From: a virus
IMG/VR virus record: IMGVR_UViG_3300031857_000616
Coordinates: 1-36,377 of that record
DNA: 36,377 nucleotides
Reading direction: 5' to 3' (one strand)
Part shown: positions 26,327-35,074 of the stretch, piece by piece
Numbering within the stretch: the stretch's first letter is position 1
Layout: each line of letters opens with the position of its first letter
Program-made: the position numbers and the translations under genes
Notes under the pieces: model-generated
Seen by the model: the letters and a program-made list of their open reading frames with translations, nothing else
What the model was told of the DNA's origin: nothing
Database searches by the model: none

Positions 26327-27559
26327 TTATCGTCTAATATAACCAGAATAGGCAATAGCTTCTTTTTGATTCACGGCGTCCAGAATCTTCACCACTACCA
26401 GATTCCATTTTTTACTAAAATATTTTTTAGATAGATTCAAGGTAAACTGTGATCCGTTGCCACTATTTGCTACTACCACATATCTTGTAGTGTTGTTGAT
26501 ACTAACCTGTACTTTAAGCTTGTTACTCATATTCGATGAATCATAAGCCCACCCACTAATAATACTTTTAGATACTTTATACAGCCCATAAACGATCTTA
26601 GGCTGTACTACAATTTGCACCGGAGGTTGATAACTTTCTCCCAATGGAACCATGTTTTTTAATAAAGTAATTGCCCCACCCACATTCAAAAAACCATAAC
26701 CCACCTTATCTGCTAAATTTTCCACATATGATGCTGCTGATAATATTGCGCTTTTAATCTGAGAGGCCACATAATTAATATTAATACTTTTCAACAAAGC
26801 TACCGCCCCACTAACAAAAGGAGCCGCCATGCTAGTGCCACTAACATATCCATAACTATTATTTGGTAATGTAGAATAGATACCCGTTCCTGGAGCAGCA
26901 ATATCTACACTATTTTTTCCATAGTTAGAATAATTAGCCAAAGTTAAATCCCTATTAGTAGCGGCCACACTAATAGTATTAGATAATTTATAAGAGCTAG
27001 GATATCTTGGAACCAAATCATTATTTGAAGAGTTATTACCAGCAGCGGTCACAACCACTATACCCAGATCATTAGCTCTTTTTATAGCATTTTCTAAAAC
27101 TAAAGACGATGAAGTTCCACCACCCCAACTCAAATTAATAGAAGCCACATTAAACCCCCTAGTCTTCATCATTGCTGCATAATTAATAGCAGTTGCAGCA
27201 GATCCTGTATATCCTAGTCCGCTACTATTTTGAAACTTTAGAGGCATAATACTAATATCATTAGATACGCCGGTTACTATACCAGCCACATGAGTACCAT
27301 GATAAAAATCATCTTGAGGAATATTATTATTGCTTACAAAATTCCACCCACTAATATCATCAATATAGCCATTGTTATCATTGTCTATATTATCCCCCGC
27401 TATTTCTTTAGTATTAATAAAAATATTGTCTTTAAGATCAATATGATAAAGATCAATACCAGAATCAACAATGGCCACTATGGGCTGAGAAGACGAGGTC
27501 GAACTTAATACTTTTTTATTTTCTAGTTGTTCTATGCCCAGAGCGCAGTCCTTGCTCAT
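26327..27559 (-). CDS. Subtilisin-family serine protease (S8) with planctomycete-like N-terminus
   Basis: 410 aa. Catalytic triad: Asp32 in IVDSGID, His87 in YHGTHVAG, Ser243 in GTSMAAP; oxyanion Asn175 in AAGNN. Residues 8-20 read GIEQLENKKVLSS, like the LExRxLLS-type N-termini of planctomycete exported proteins; no classical signal peptide or long pro-domain is present. The C-terminal 110 residues form a beta-rich domain (SGWAYDSS, YSGYIRR). AAGGAGG ribosome site, own promoter. Asn/Ser/Ile-rich AT-biased codons match the phage. Either a host-derived accessory gene or a virion/lysis protease. Confidence 0.9.
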   Translation of the reverse strand: MSKDCALGIEQLENKKVLSSTSSSQPIVAIVDSGIDLYHIDLKDNIFINTKEIAGDNIDNDNNGYIDDISGWNFVSNNNIPQDDFYHGTHVAGIVTGVSNDISIMPLKFQNSSGLGYTGSAATAINYAAMMKTRGFNVASINLSWGGGTSSSLVLENAIKRANDLGIVVVTAAGNNSSNNDLVPRYPSSYKLSNTISVAATNRDLTLANYSNYGKNSVDIAAPGTGIYSTLPNNSYGYVSGTSMAAPFVSGAVALLKSININYVASQIKSAILSAASYVENLADKVGYGFLNVGGAITLLKNMVPLGESYQPPVQIVVQPKIVYGLYKVSKSIISGWAYDSSNMSNKLKVQVSINNTTRYVVVANSGNGSQFTLNLSKKYFSKKWNLVVVKILDAVNQKEAIAYSGYIRR

Positions 27560-27587
27560 TTCATAATCCTCCTTGAAAGATATGAGG

Positions 27588-27615
27588 ATTCTAACCCAGA
27601 AAAAGCAATAGTCAA
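27588..27615 (-). promoter_or_regulatory. Promoter of the subtilase gene
   Basis: TTGACT, 16 bases, TAGAAT, 28 bases before the ATG. Confidence 0.8.
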
Positions 27616-27654
27616 GAAAAAAAATGAGGGATCCCGATTTGGCCGAGATCCCCC
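27616..27654 (-). terminator. Rho-independent terminator
   Basis: GGGATCTCG pairs with CGGGATCCC around a 7-base loop, followed by eight T in the leftward direction. Ends the HTH gene. Confidence 0.88.
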
Positions 27655-27665
27655 ATTAATTTCAT

Positions 27666-27878
27666 TCAAACTACAGTATTTTCACCAGCACTTTTCTTTC
27701 TACGACCCCTGGGCTTGCTAACTCCCAGCTTTCGTCTTTGACGTCTAATCATACCATAAGTTACAGTTTCCCCAGTCATTTCACTCAGCTTCTTAGCTAG
27801 CTCATCATCACTAAAACCATTAAGATTGTCCTTAATATACTGCAATTCAACATCTGTCCATCTTTTATATGTAGCCAT
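27666..27878 (-). CDS. Small HTH (Myb/SANT-like) DNA-binding protein
   Basis: 70 aa from the ATG at 27878 (AAGGAAA site). KRWTDVELQYIKDNLNGFSD then DELAKKLSEM, ETVTYGMIRRQRRKLGV is the three-helix Myb/SANT-type layout used by small phage and bacterial regulators; the tail PRGRRKKS is basic. It lies beside, and is divergent from, the head operon, with an inverted repeat between them, so it is a candidate regulator of both promoters. Confidence 0.8.
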   Translation of the reverse strand: MATYKRWTDVELQYIKDNLNGFSDDELAKKLSEMTGETVTYGMIRRQRRKLGVSKPRGRRKKSAGENTVV

Positions 27879-27892
27879 AAAATGTTTCCTTT

Positions 27893-27921
27893 TTGACAAA
27901 AAGTGTACAAAACATATTATA
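27893..27921 (+). promoter_or_regulatory. Rightward promoter of the head module
   Basis: TTGACA, 17 bases, ATTATA (or TATATA after 21). The first candidate promoter for the rightward genes. The same region read leftward gives TATAAT for the HTH gene. Confidence 0.6.
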
Positions 27922-27932
27922 TAGTACACTTT
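27900..27932. promoter_or_regulatory. Inverted-repeat operator
   Basis: AAAGTGTAC and GTACACTTT, perfect 9-bp arms 15 bases apart, lying over both divergent -10 regions. Likely binding site of a dimeric regulator. Confidence 0.7.
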
Positions 27933-27957
27933 GGTCACTTTAATGCAAGAGGTAAAA

Positions 27958-28107
27958 ATGAATATTGACCCCATTATCCCCTCTATTCTCCACATAACTG
28001 CTAAAGAAAATGTGGATATAAATGCTGATTTAACAGCAGAACAGATCAAATCCATAGGCCAACTACTAGAAGAAGCTCATGAAGAAGAAAAAGATTCACA
28101 AAGTTAA
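27958..28107 (+). CDS. 49-aa acidic protein
   Basis: MNIDPIIPSILHITAKENVD, then LTAEQIKSIGQLLEEAHEEE. AGAGGT ribosome site. Overlaps the sigma-like gene by 29 bases and is the first gene of the rightward operon. Function unknown. Confidence 0.65.
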   Translation: MNIDPIIPSILHITAKENVDINADLTAEQIKSIGQLLEEAHEEEKDSQS

Positions 28108-28699
28108 CGAAGACGAATTTCTTAAGATAATTGATATTATCGCCAAAAAATTAGCCTATAAATTCAAGTTTGGATATCATGATTTTGATGATATGAAGCA
28201 ACAGATAAGCATCTTTGCGCTAGAAGGTCTTAAAAATTATGATCATAAAAGACCACTAGAAAACTTCCTTTGGACCCACGTAAGAAATCGCCTCTTCAAC
28301 TATAAAAGAGATAATTACCAAAGGCCCGACAAACCATGTTTAAGCTGCCCCCTTTACGACCCTCACTGTAAAAATAGTAGTAGTGGATGTGTTGAATATA
28401 ATAATAAAAATGACTGTAGTTTGTATTCATCGTGGTTATCAAGAAATAGTACCAAAAAGAACCTTATGCACCTTACAACAATAGACGAAGTTAAAAACTA
28501 CGGGAATGCTTTTAGTAGTGATGATAATTTATTGTTTGATAATATTTCAAATAACGAAATTTTATCCTTAGTAGAACAACATCTTATGGGCGAAGAAAGA
28601 TCCACTTATATTAAGGTAAAGGGTGGCGCCAAGGTTAGTAAGGCAGACATGGACAAGCTAGTTGAAACCATAAGGGAGATAATAAGACTTCATGGCTAA
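28079..28699 (+). CDS. Phage sigma-like transcription factor
   Basis: 206 aa. Residues 33-80, FGYHDFDDMKQQISIFALEG and ENFLWTHVRNRLFNYKRDNY, fit sigma region 2 (core binding and -10 recognition). Next comes an unusual Cys-rich insert (Cys 87, 90, 97, 104, 113) that may bind zinc, then a helical C-terminus in place of a clear region 4. It probably redirects host RNA polymerase to late phage promoters, like T4 gp55, but this is inference. Confidence 0.75.
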   Translation: MKKKKIHKVNEDEFLKIIDIIAKKLAYKFKFGYHDFDDMKQQISIFALEGLKNYDHKRPLENFLWTHVRNRLFNYKRDNYQRPDKPCLSCPLYDPHCKNSSSGCVEYNNKNDCSLYSSWLSRNSTKKNLMHLTTIDEVKNYGNAFSSDDNLLFDNISNNEILSLVEQHLMGEERSTYIKVKGGAKVSKADMDKLVETIREIIRLHG

Positions 28700-29513
28700 A
28701 AAACGTGGACAACTTAGTTTAGACGAAGAAAAATTTATCAGAGAAAATATAGAAAGTTTAAGCGTAGAAGAAATTGCTGATGCTCTTAATCGTAATGTTG
28801 ATCCAGTTAATAGATACATTGATGAAAATCAATTATATGATATTAATGACAAGAGCGAGAACGAGATTCTCAGGCGCAAGCTACGCAGCAAAACCTTTTG
28901 GAATGAGATACTACGTCAGTTTGACGAAAATACTGGCGAATTACAATACTTTGAAGATACGTGGATTGGCCTAATTAAACAGTTCAGAGAGGACGTTTTA
29001 CCCGCCGAAGAACTTCAAATCAAACAGTTTATCACCATAGATATTCTTATTAACAGAAGCATGAAAGAACGTAAGCGTCACATTTCCGAGACAGAAAAAT
29101 TACAAAAATTAGTTGATAAAGAATACGAAAAACTTGAAGACCAAAGAGACATTCCCAAACTAGCTAATTTAGAAGCTCAATTAAGTTTCGCCCGCAACAG
29201 TATAGCAAGTTATACAAATGAATATACTAAGCTTTTAAACGAGCAACAAAAAATTAGCAAAGATCTTAAGGCTACTCGTGAACAGCGTATTAAAAGAATT
29301 GAAGATGGTAAAAGTTCTTGGGTTGGATTGATAAGAATGTTGGAGGATGAAGCTATTAGAGAAAAAGAAGGACGAGAAATGGAAATTTTGGCTATGGCTA
29401 CACAAAAGGCTAAAAATGAACTATATGACTATCACGAATATGCAGATCGTAGAGTTGATTCACCAATTTTAAGTCCAGACTCTATAGGTTATAATAATGA
29501 GAAACTATCGTGA
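28692..29513 (+). CDS. Probable terminase small subunit
   Basis: 273 aa. N-terminal HTH (residues 8-45, LSVEEIADALNRNVDPVNRY) for DNA binding, then a long Glu/Lys/Arg coiled coil (about 115-200). This layout and its place upstream of HNH and the large terminase fit a small terminase that recognises DNA for packaging; sequence alone is not decisive. Confidence 0.6.
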   Translation: MAKKRGQLSLDEEKFIRENIESLSVEEIADALNRNVDPVNRYIDENQLYDINDKSENEILRRKLRSKTFWNEILRQFDENTGELQYFEDTWIGLIKQFREDVLPAEELQIKQFITIDILINRSMKERKRHISETEKLQKLVDKEYEKLEDQRDIPKLANLEAQLSFARNSIASYTNEYTKLLNEQQKISKDLKATREQRIKRIEDGKSSWVGLIRMLEDEAIREKEGREMEILAMATQKAKNELYDYHEYADRRVDSPILSPDSIGYNNEKLS

Positions 29514-29763
29514 TCCTCAATATATTCAGTGGAGAAAAGATGTTAGAAAAAGAGACCACAATTGTTGTCAATGGCCCGGTTGTAATAAAAAAACCAAGCT
29601 ACAGGCTCATCATATTCAAAAGTGGTCAGATTTTCCAGGACTAAGATATCATATAGATAATGGCATTACACTATGTAAAGATCATCACAACATGATAAAG
29701 GATAACGAAGAAAACTATAGCGGATTCTTTTTTAAATTAATTCTAAATAAAAGAGGAAAATAA
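29497..29763 (+). CDS. Packaging-associated HNH nuclease
   Basis: 88 aa. RDPQYIQWRKDVRKRDHNCC, then CQWPGC, AHHI (residues 37-40) and CKDHH. Short HNH proteins beside terminase genes can be needed for DNA packaging (HK97 gp74 type), so this is likely functional rather than selfish. Overlaps the upstream gene by 17 bases and runs in the same direction. Confidence 0.85.
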   Translation: MRNYRDPQYIQWRKDVRKRDHNCCQWPGCNKKTKLQAHHIQKWSDFPGLRYHIDNGITLCKDHHNMIKDNEENYSGFFFKLILNKRGK

Positions 29764-29764
29764 A

Positions 29765-30349
29765 ATGCAACTAGATAAACCAGTAACAATTATCCCACCA
29801 TCATATATTTTAAACAATCAAGTAATACATCCTAATCCTTTTGTTTTAAAAGAACTAGATATCACTTATACAGACAATCCTAAAGACAAAAGAATCTATC
29901 TCACCATCAAGCCATTTCCTATTGGTGTACAACTATGGGGTCCAGAATCTTACGACGCAGTTGGAGACTGGACTCAAAAGCAAGCAGAAGACAGATTAAA
30001 AGCTTTAATTAATAATGAGATACATAAGTTTTTAGGATTATTGTTTAAGCAAACCGGAGATACTGACCCCGATGGTCCAGGCAGCATTTTAGCAGGAATG
30101 TTTAGTGGACTAGGAATCAAAACGTCTCCAACTTGCTCTTGTAAAAAACACATGAGAGAAATGAACCTTAGAGGTAATGATTGGTGTGAAAATAATATGG
30201 ATACTATTATGAGTTGGCTTAGAGCAGAGTCTGAAAAGCGTAAATTGCCATTTGTAGAAATTGTAGCAAAAACTATTGTGCGTAGTTCTATTAAAAAATC
30301 CCGTAGACTTTTAGAAAAAAGAATACTAGCTAATGCCCAAACAAGATAA
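29765..30349 (+). CDS. 194-aa phage protein with Cys motif
   Basis: Central TSPTCSCKKHMREMNLRGND, then WCENNMDTIMSWLRAES: a CxCxxH...C pattern with helical flank that I associate with uncharacterised phage and planctomycete-like proteins. The N-terminus is beta-rich with PFPIGVQLWGP. Starts two bases after the HNH stop and overlaps the ERCC4 gene. Function unknown. Confidence 0.7.
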   Translation: MQLDKPVTIIPPSYILNNQVIHPNPFVLKELDITYTDNPKDKRIYLTIKPFPIGVQLWGPESYDAVGDWTQKQAEDRLKALINNEIHKFLGLLFKQTGDTDPDGPGSILAGMFSGLGIKTSPTCSCKKHMREMNLRGNDWCENNMDTIMSWLRAESEKRKLPFVEIVAKTIVRSSIKKSRRLLEKRILANAQTR

Positions 30350-30821
30350 CTTCACAATCATAGTTGACACAAGAGAACAACTTCCTTGGGAATTTGGTTT
30401 TCATGTAACCAGCAAAAAGAAGCTGGATACTGGAGATTATAGTATGGAAGGATTCGAAAGTCTTTTTACAATAGAGCGTAAGCGCAGCGTTAGTGAGATA
30501 GCAAATAATATTACAGAAAGTCGATTCAAAGATGTTCTGGATCGTATGAGCAAAATCCCTCACAGTTTTATGTTGATGGAATTTGGTATAGATGAAATTT
30601 ATAATTTCCCGGTCGGCAGCGACATCCCCAAGAAAATGTGGGATAAGCTAAGAATTAGTGGTAATTATATTATGAAATATTTAGTAGAGGCCCAACTTAA
30701 TCATAATATTCACATACTTTTTTGCGGAGATGCAGAAACAGCAGAGCGTACAGCAGTAGGTATTATGAAAAGAATTTACGAGAAATATGGAAAACAAACA
30801 GAAAACAATAACAACGTTTGA
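30333..30821 (+). CDS. ERCC4-type nuclease
   Basis: 162 aa. VDTREQLPW (Asp12), LDTGDYS (34-36) and FTIERKRSVSE (ERK 48-50) form the XPF/MUS81-type ERCC4 nuclease core GDx..ERKx3(D); the last Asp is replaced by Ser/Glu here. No helicase or HhH2 domain follows, so it is a stand-alone nuclease domain. Placement between packaging genes suggests branch trimming or genome-end processing before packaging. Confidence 0.85.
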   Translation: MPKQDNFTIIVDTREQLPWEFGFHVTSKKKLDTGDYSMEGFESLFTIERKRSVSEIANNITESRFKDVLDRMSKIPHSFMLMEFGIDEIYNFPVGSDIPKKMWDKLRISGNYIMKYLVEAQLNHNIHILFCGDAETAERTAVGIMKRIYEKYGKQTENNNNV

Positions 30822-32820
30822 TGATGCTTGGCTAGGTCTAGGTGATCTTAGTCAAATAGTTATCGACCACAACCCTATGATTGGTCGAAACAAGGAAGAT
30901 ATAGAAAATCCAGACCTACATCTATTGAGACTGTTGAGAGATCCCAAATACTTCGGATCTACTGCTAAACTATTATTCAATATAGAACTTCACCCTATAC
31001 AGATAGCTATCTTGCAAGAATTTTGGCTAAGACCATTTCCTATGTTCATTGCATCTCGTGGTTTTGGTAAGTCGTTCTTAATGGCTATGTATTGTACATT
31101 AAAATGTATTTTGGTACCCGGAACAAAGATTGTTGTAGTAGGTGCTGCTTTTAGACAGAGCAAAATTATTTTCGAATATATGGAAACGCTATGGAGAAAT
31201 AGCCCTATCCTAAGAAGTGTTTTTAATGGTAATGATGATGGTCCACGACGTGACGTAGATAGATGTACTATGAGGCTTGGCGAAAGTTGGACAATCGCTG
31301 TTCCTATGGGCGATGGTAGTAAAATTAGAGGCTTAAGAGCGCATATTATTATTGCTGACGAATTTGCCTCTATTTCTCCTGATATTTATGAGACGGTAGT
31401 TTCAGGTTTCGCTGCCGTATCTGCTAGTCCAATACAAAATGTTAAAGAAGAAGCTAAAAAGAAAGCGATGACAGCAGTAGGATTATGGAATGATGAATTA
31501 GAAGCAGTGCAAATTAAAAAGGGTAACCAAGCTATCATAGCCGGTACTGCTGACTATAGTTTTAAGCATTTTGCTACTTATTGGAAAAGATATCAAGCTA
31601 TCATTAATAGTCAAGGAGATAAGCAAAAGCTGGAAGAAATTTTTAAGGGAGAAGTACCAGATAGTTTTAACTGGAAAGACTATAGTATAGTACGCATACC
31701 ATATGAAATTATTCCTAAAGGCTTCATGGATGACAAACAAGTTAGTCGTGCCAAAGCTACTATTCATACCGGCATATATAATATGGAATATGCGGCGTGT
31801 TTTACAGAAGACAGTGACGGTTTTTTCCGTCGATCACTAATAGAAAGTTGTGTGGTACATGAAAGCAAACCAATTGTGGTTAATGGTACTCCTGTTTTGT
31901 TTGATGTTAGTACCAAAGGAAACCCAGACCTTCAATACATTTATGGCATTGACCCAGCTTCTGAAAAGGACAATTTTAGTATCGTAATATTAGAGGTTCA
32001 TAAAGATCATAGTCGGCTAGTATATTGTTGGACCACTAATCGTAATAATTTTAAAGATCGTCAAAAAACTGGATTAATTAACGAATATGATTTTTACGGT
32101 TTCTGCGCTCGTAAGATACGCAACCTAATGAAAGTATTCCCTTGTGCTCGTATTGGATTAGATGCTCAGGGTGGTGGTGTGGCAATTGAAGAAGCATTAC
32201 ACGATCCAGGCAAACTAGAAGATGGTGAATCCTTAATATGGCCGGTTATAGACATTAATAAACCCAAAGAAACCGATGATCAGCAAGGATTACATATATT
32301 GGAATTAGTACAGTTTGCAAGGGCTGATTGGACGGCACAAGCTAATCACGGATTAAGAAAAGACCTAGAAGATAAAGTATTACTTTTTCCAAGATTTGAT
32401 CAAGTCAGTTTGGCTCTTGCTTTAGACAAAGAAGGTAAAGATATTATGTCTGCGGATCTTATGAATCTTTACGACAGTGAAAGCGAATGTATTTTAGAGA
32501 TTGAAGAGCTAAAGAATGAATTGACCACTATTGTTATGACACAAACTAGTACTGGACCTAACGCTAGAGATAGGTGGGATACCCCAGAAGTTAAGCTGCC
32601 TAATGGAAAAAAGGGAAAACTAAGAAAAGATAGATATAGCGCATTAATAATCGCTAATATGTTAGCTAGACAATTAAGTAGAACTTTAGAGCCAACTACT
32701 TTTGAGGTTATTGGTAATAATCTAGATATAGTAGAAAAGAAAGAAGGCCAAATGTATAAGGGGCCAAACTGGTTTATTGATGGAGCAAATGCTAACATAT
32801 ATGGTGGAATTTATAGATAA
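30787..32820 (+). CDS. terL: Terminase large subunit
   Basis: 677 aa. Walker A SRGFGKS (90-96), Walker B HIIIADE (186-192) with the catalytic Glu, and C-terminal RNase H-like nuclease with YGIDPAS (Asp389) and RIGLDAQGG (Asp459). The motor translocates DNA into the prohead and cuts it. Length is in the normal range for T4-like and giant-phage terminases. Overlaps the ERCC4 gene by 35 bases. Confidence 0.95.
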   Translation: MENKQKTITTFDDAWLGLGDLSQIVIDHNPMIGRNKEDIENPDLHLLRLLRDPKYFGSTAKLLFNIELHPIQIAILQEFWLRPFPMFIASRGFGKSFLMAMYCTLKCILVPGTKIVVVGAAFRQSKIIFEYMETLWRNSPILRSVFNGNDDGPRRDVDRCTMRLGESWTIAVPMGDGSKIRGLRAHIIIADEFASISPDIYETVVSGFAAVSASPIQNVKEEAKKKAMTAVGLWNDELEAVQIKKGNQAIIAGTADYSFKHFATYWKRYQAIINSQGDKQKLEEIFKGEVPDSFNWKDYSIVRIPYEIIPKGFMDDKQVSRAKATIHTGIYNMEYAACFTEDSDGFFRRSLIESCVVHESKPIVVNGTPVLFDVSTKGNPDLQYIYGIDPASEKDNFSIVILEVHKDHSRLVYCWTTNRNNFKDRQKTGLINEYDFYGFCARKIRNLMKVFPCARIGLDAQGGGVAIEEALHDPGKLEDGESLIWPVIDINKPKETDDQQGLHILELVQFARADWTAQANHGLRKDLEDKVLLFPRFDQVSLALALDKEGKDIMSADLMNLYDSESECILEIEELKNELTTIVMTQTSTGPNARDRWDTPEVKLPNGKKGKLRKDRYSALIIANMLARQLSRTLEPTTFEVIGNNLDIVEKKEGQMYKGPNWFIDGANANIYGGIYR

Positions 32821-32868
32821 TTAGTGTAATATATAATACCTATTACAATACCCATTATAATACCTATT
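32821..32868 (+). repeat. AT-rich 12-base tandem motif before the portal gene
   Basis: Words of the type CCTATTACAATA, CCCATTATAATA and CCTATTATG follow each other. There is no ribosome site, but TATAAT-like words could provide a promoter. Confidence 0.5.
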
Positions 32869-35052
32869 ATGCCAAGAAAAAAATATCCTAAAAGCGACAA
32901 TATTCCAACAGCTCCTAATGTTATGCCTGAAAATGCATATGTAACATGGGATGATAATGATTTGGCCAGTAAACAAAAAGCTTTAGATGAATCCAGCAAG
33001 GGTTTAGAAGAATACGGCTTATTCACCAATAAGACTACTGCTGCTACTAGTCGTTTTAGAAACTTTATGAATCTAGACGGTCAGGTTTCTGGTCGCCCAG
33101 GATTAACAAAAAACGATTATGATTATTTCCGTCCAGATGAAGCCATACCCACAGAAATCAAAGCCATCTTTGCAATGGCAGATCAAATCTATAATCGTGT
33201 AGGCTTAGTAAAAAATGTTATTGATCTTATGGGCGACTTTGCTAGTCAAGGTATTAGGCTTGTTCATCCCAATAAGCGTATAGAAAGATTTTATCGTAAT
33301 TGGTTTGAGAAAGTTAAGGGAGAAGAAAGAAGCGAAAGATTTTTAAATAATTTATACAGAGTAGGTAATGTTGTTATTCATAAGCAAACAGCTAAGATCA
33401 GTGTCAAAGTAGCCGATGAAATGTATAAAGCCAAAGCTTCTTCTGATCTTATCGTTAGTTCTGATGATACTAAAGTAGAAAAAAGAGAAATTCCTTGGAA
33501 ATATACTTTTATAGATCCTCGTGCGGTGGACATAGTAGGAGCTTCTTTATCTTCTTTTGTCGGGGATAAAAAATATACAATCACTATTCCTGCTAGTCTC
33601 AGAAAAATTATTAATGCTCCTCGTAATGATGCTGAAAAAGAAATAATAAATCAACTACCTTTAGCTATTATCGAAGCAGCACAAAGCAAGAAGGGCTATA
33701 ATTTAGACCCAGAAAAAACATTAGTATTTCACTACAAGAAAGACGATTGGAAAACATGGGCCTTCCCCATGATCTATAGTATTATGGATGATATTTCTAT
33801 TGTAGAAAAACTAAAACTAGCAGACTTAGCAGCTCTTGATGGCGCCATTAGCAATATTAGAATTTTTAAACTAGGAAGCCTAGAACATAAGATTGCTCCA
33901 ACACAAGCCGCCGCTAGTAAGCTTAGTCAAATACTACAGGGAAATGTTGGTGGTGGTACAATGGATCTTGTGTGGGGTCCAGATATTGAGCTAATTGAAA
34001 GTAAAACATCTGTACATCAGTTCTTAGGCGAAGGCAAATATACTCCGCACTTAAATGCTATTTATGCGGGATTAGGTATTCCACCTACTCTCACCGGCAC
34101 TTTCGGTGCTGCTGGTACCACAAATAACTTTATTAGTTTAAAGACATTAACTCAAAGACTTCAGTATGGTAGAAAAGTATTGATGTCTTTTTGGAAGCAT
34201 GAAATTGAACTAGTACAAAAGGCTATGGGTTTTAGGTTTCCAGCAAAGATAGAGTTTGACAGAATGGATCTTAGTAATGAAGATGCCGAAAAGGCGTTAT
34301 TAGTACAACTAGCTGATCGTAATCTTGTTAGCGATGAAATGCTACAAAGAGTCTTTGGTTTTGATCCAGATACAGAAAAGAGTAGACTTAACAGAGAATA
34401 TAAGGCTAGAACTAATGAAACAATGGTCCCTAAAGCTGGTCCTTGGCATAATCCTCAGCTTGAAGATAATCTTAAAAAGATTGCTTTACAAACTGGCATA
34501 GTAACACCAAGTCAGGTTGGATTAGAACTTGATAGAAAAAAACCCAGCGAACAAAGCGCTATGGATATGAAGTCTCCTTCATCTTCTGGTCCTCAAGCGC
34601 CTACTAGTCCGTCCGGACAACCACAACAAGGCCGACCCAAAAACAGCAACGATACAAAAAAAAGAAAGACCAAACAGTTCAGCCCACAAACAGGCGCGTC
34701 TTTACATCTATGGGCCATAGAAGCTCAAGACAAAATTGCGGAACTTATGAATCCTCATCTTCTAGCTTTTTATGACAAAAAAAATATGAGGAGCTTATCT
34801 AACGCAGAATATGAAGAAGCAGAAGCAACAAAAACGAAAATCTTCTTGTCACTGTCTCCGATGGAAACAATTACCGAAGAATTAGTTTTGTCAAAACTCA
34901 ATACTATTAATAGTATTGATATTAATGCGAAAAATAAAAACTATAATAAACTATTAAAAGGCATAAGTAACGAAATTAATAGAGAACCAACAACCGAAGA
35001 ACTTAAGTATACCAAAGCGTATTTTTATCAAACGGTGTATTCTGAGCAATAG
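32869..35052 (+). CDS. Portal protein
   Basis: 727 aa. Conserved portal-type stretches: IYNRVGLVKNVIDLMGDFAS early, RNWFEKV and LYRVGNVVIHK in the wing, KLADLAALDGAISNIRIFKL and PHLNAIYAGLGIPPTLTGTF in the stem and crown region. Follows terL and precedes the prohead protease as in many tailed phages. Pro/Ser/Gln-rich linker at about 560-600 before a helical C-terminal extension, which makes it longer than the usual 450-600 aa. No ribosome site at the ATG. Confidence 0.88.
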   Translation: MPRKKYPKSDNIPTAPNVMPENAYVTWDDNDLASKQKALDESSKGLEEYGLFTNKTTAATSRFRNFMNLDGQVSGRPGLTKNDYDYFRPDEAIPTEIKAIFAMADQIYNRVGLVKNVIDLMGDFASQGIRLVHPNKRIERFYRNWFEKVKGEERSERFLNNLYRVGNVVIHKQTAKISVKVADEMYKAKASSDLIVSSDDTKVEKREIPWKYTFIDPRAVDIVGASLSSFVGDKKYTITIPASLRKIINAPRNDAEKEIINQLPLAIIEAAQSKKGYNLDPEKTLVFHYKKDDWKTWAFPMIYSIMDDISIVEKLKLADLAALDGAISNIRIFKLGSLEHKIAPTQAAASKLSQILQGNVGGGTMDLVWGPDIELIESKTSVHQFLGEGKYTPHLNAIYAGLGIPPTLTGTFGAAGTTNNFISLKTLTQRLQYGRKVLMSFWKHEIELVQKAMGFRFPAKIEFDRMDLSNEDAEKALLVQLADRNLVSDEMLQRVFGFDPDTEKSRLNREYKARTNETMVPKAGPWHNPQLEDNLKKIALQTGIVTPSQVGLELDRKKPSEQSAMDMKSPSSSGPQAPTSPSGQPQQGRPKNSNDTKKRKTKQFSPQTGASLHLWAIEAQDKIAELMNPHLLAFYDKKNMRSLSNAEYEEAEATKTKIFLSLSPMETITEELVLSKLNTINSIDINAKNKNYNKLLKGISNEINREPTTEELKYTKAYFYQTVYSEQ

Positions 35053-35074
35053 ACCACAATAATTGAGGTAAATA

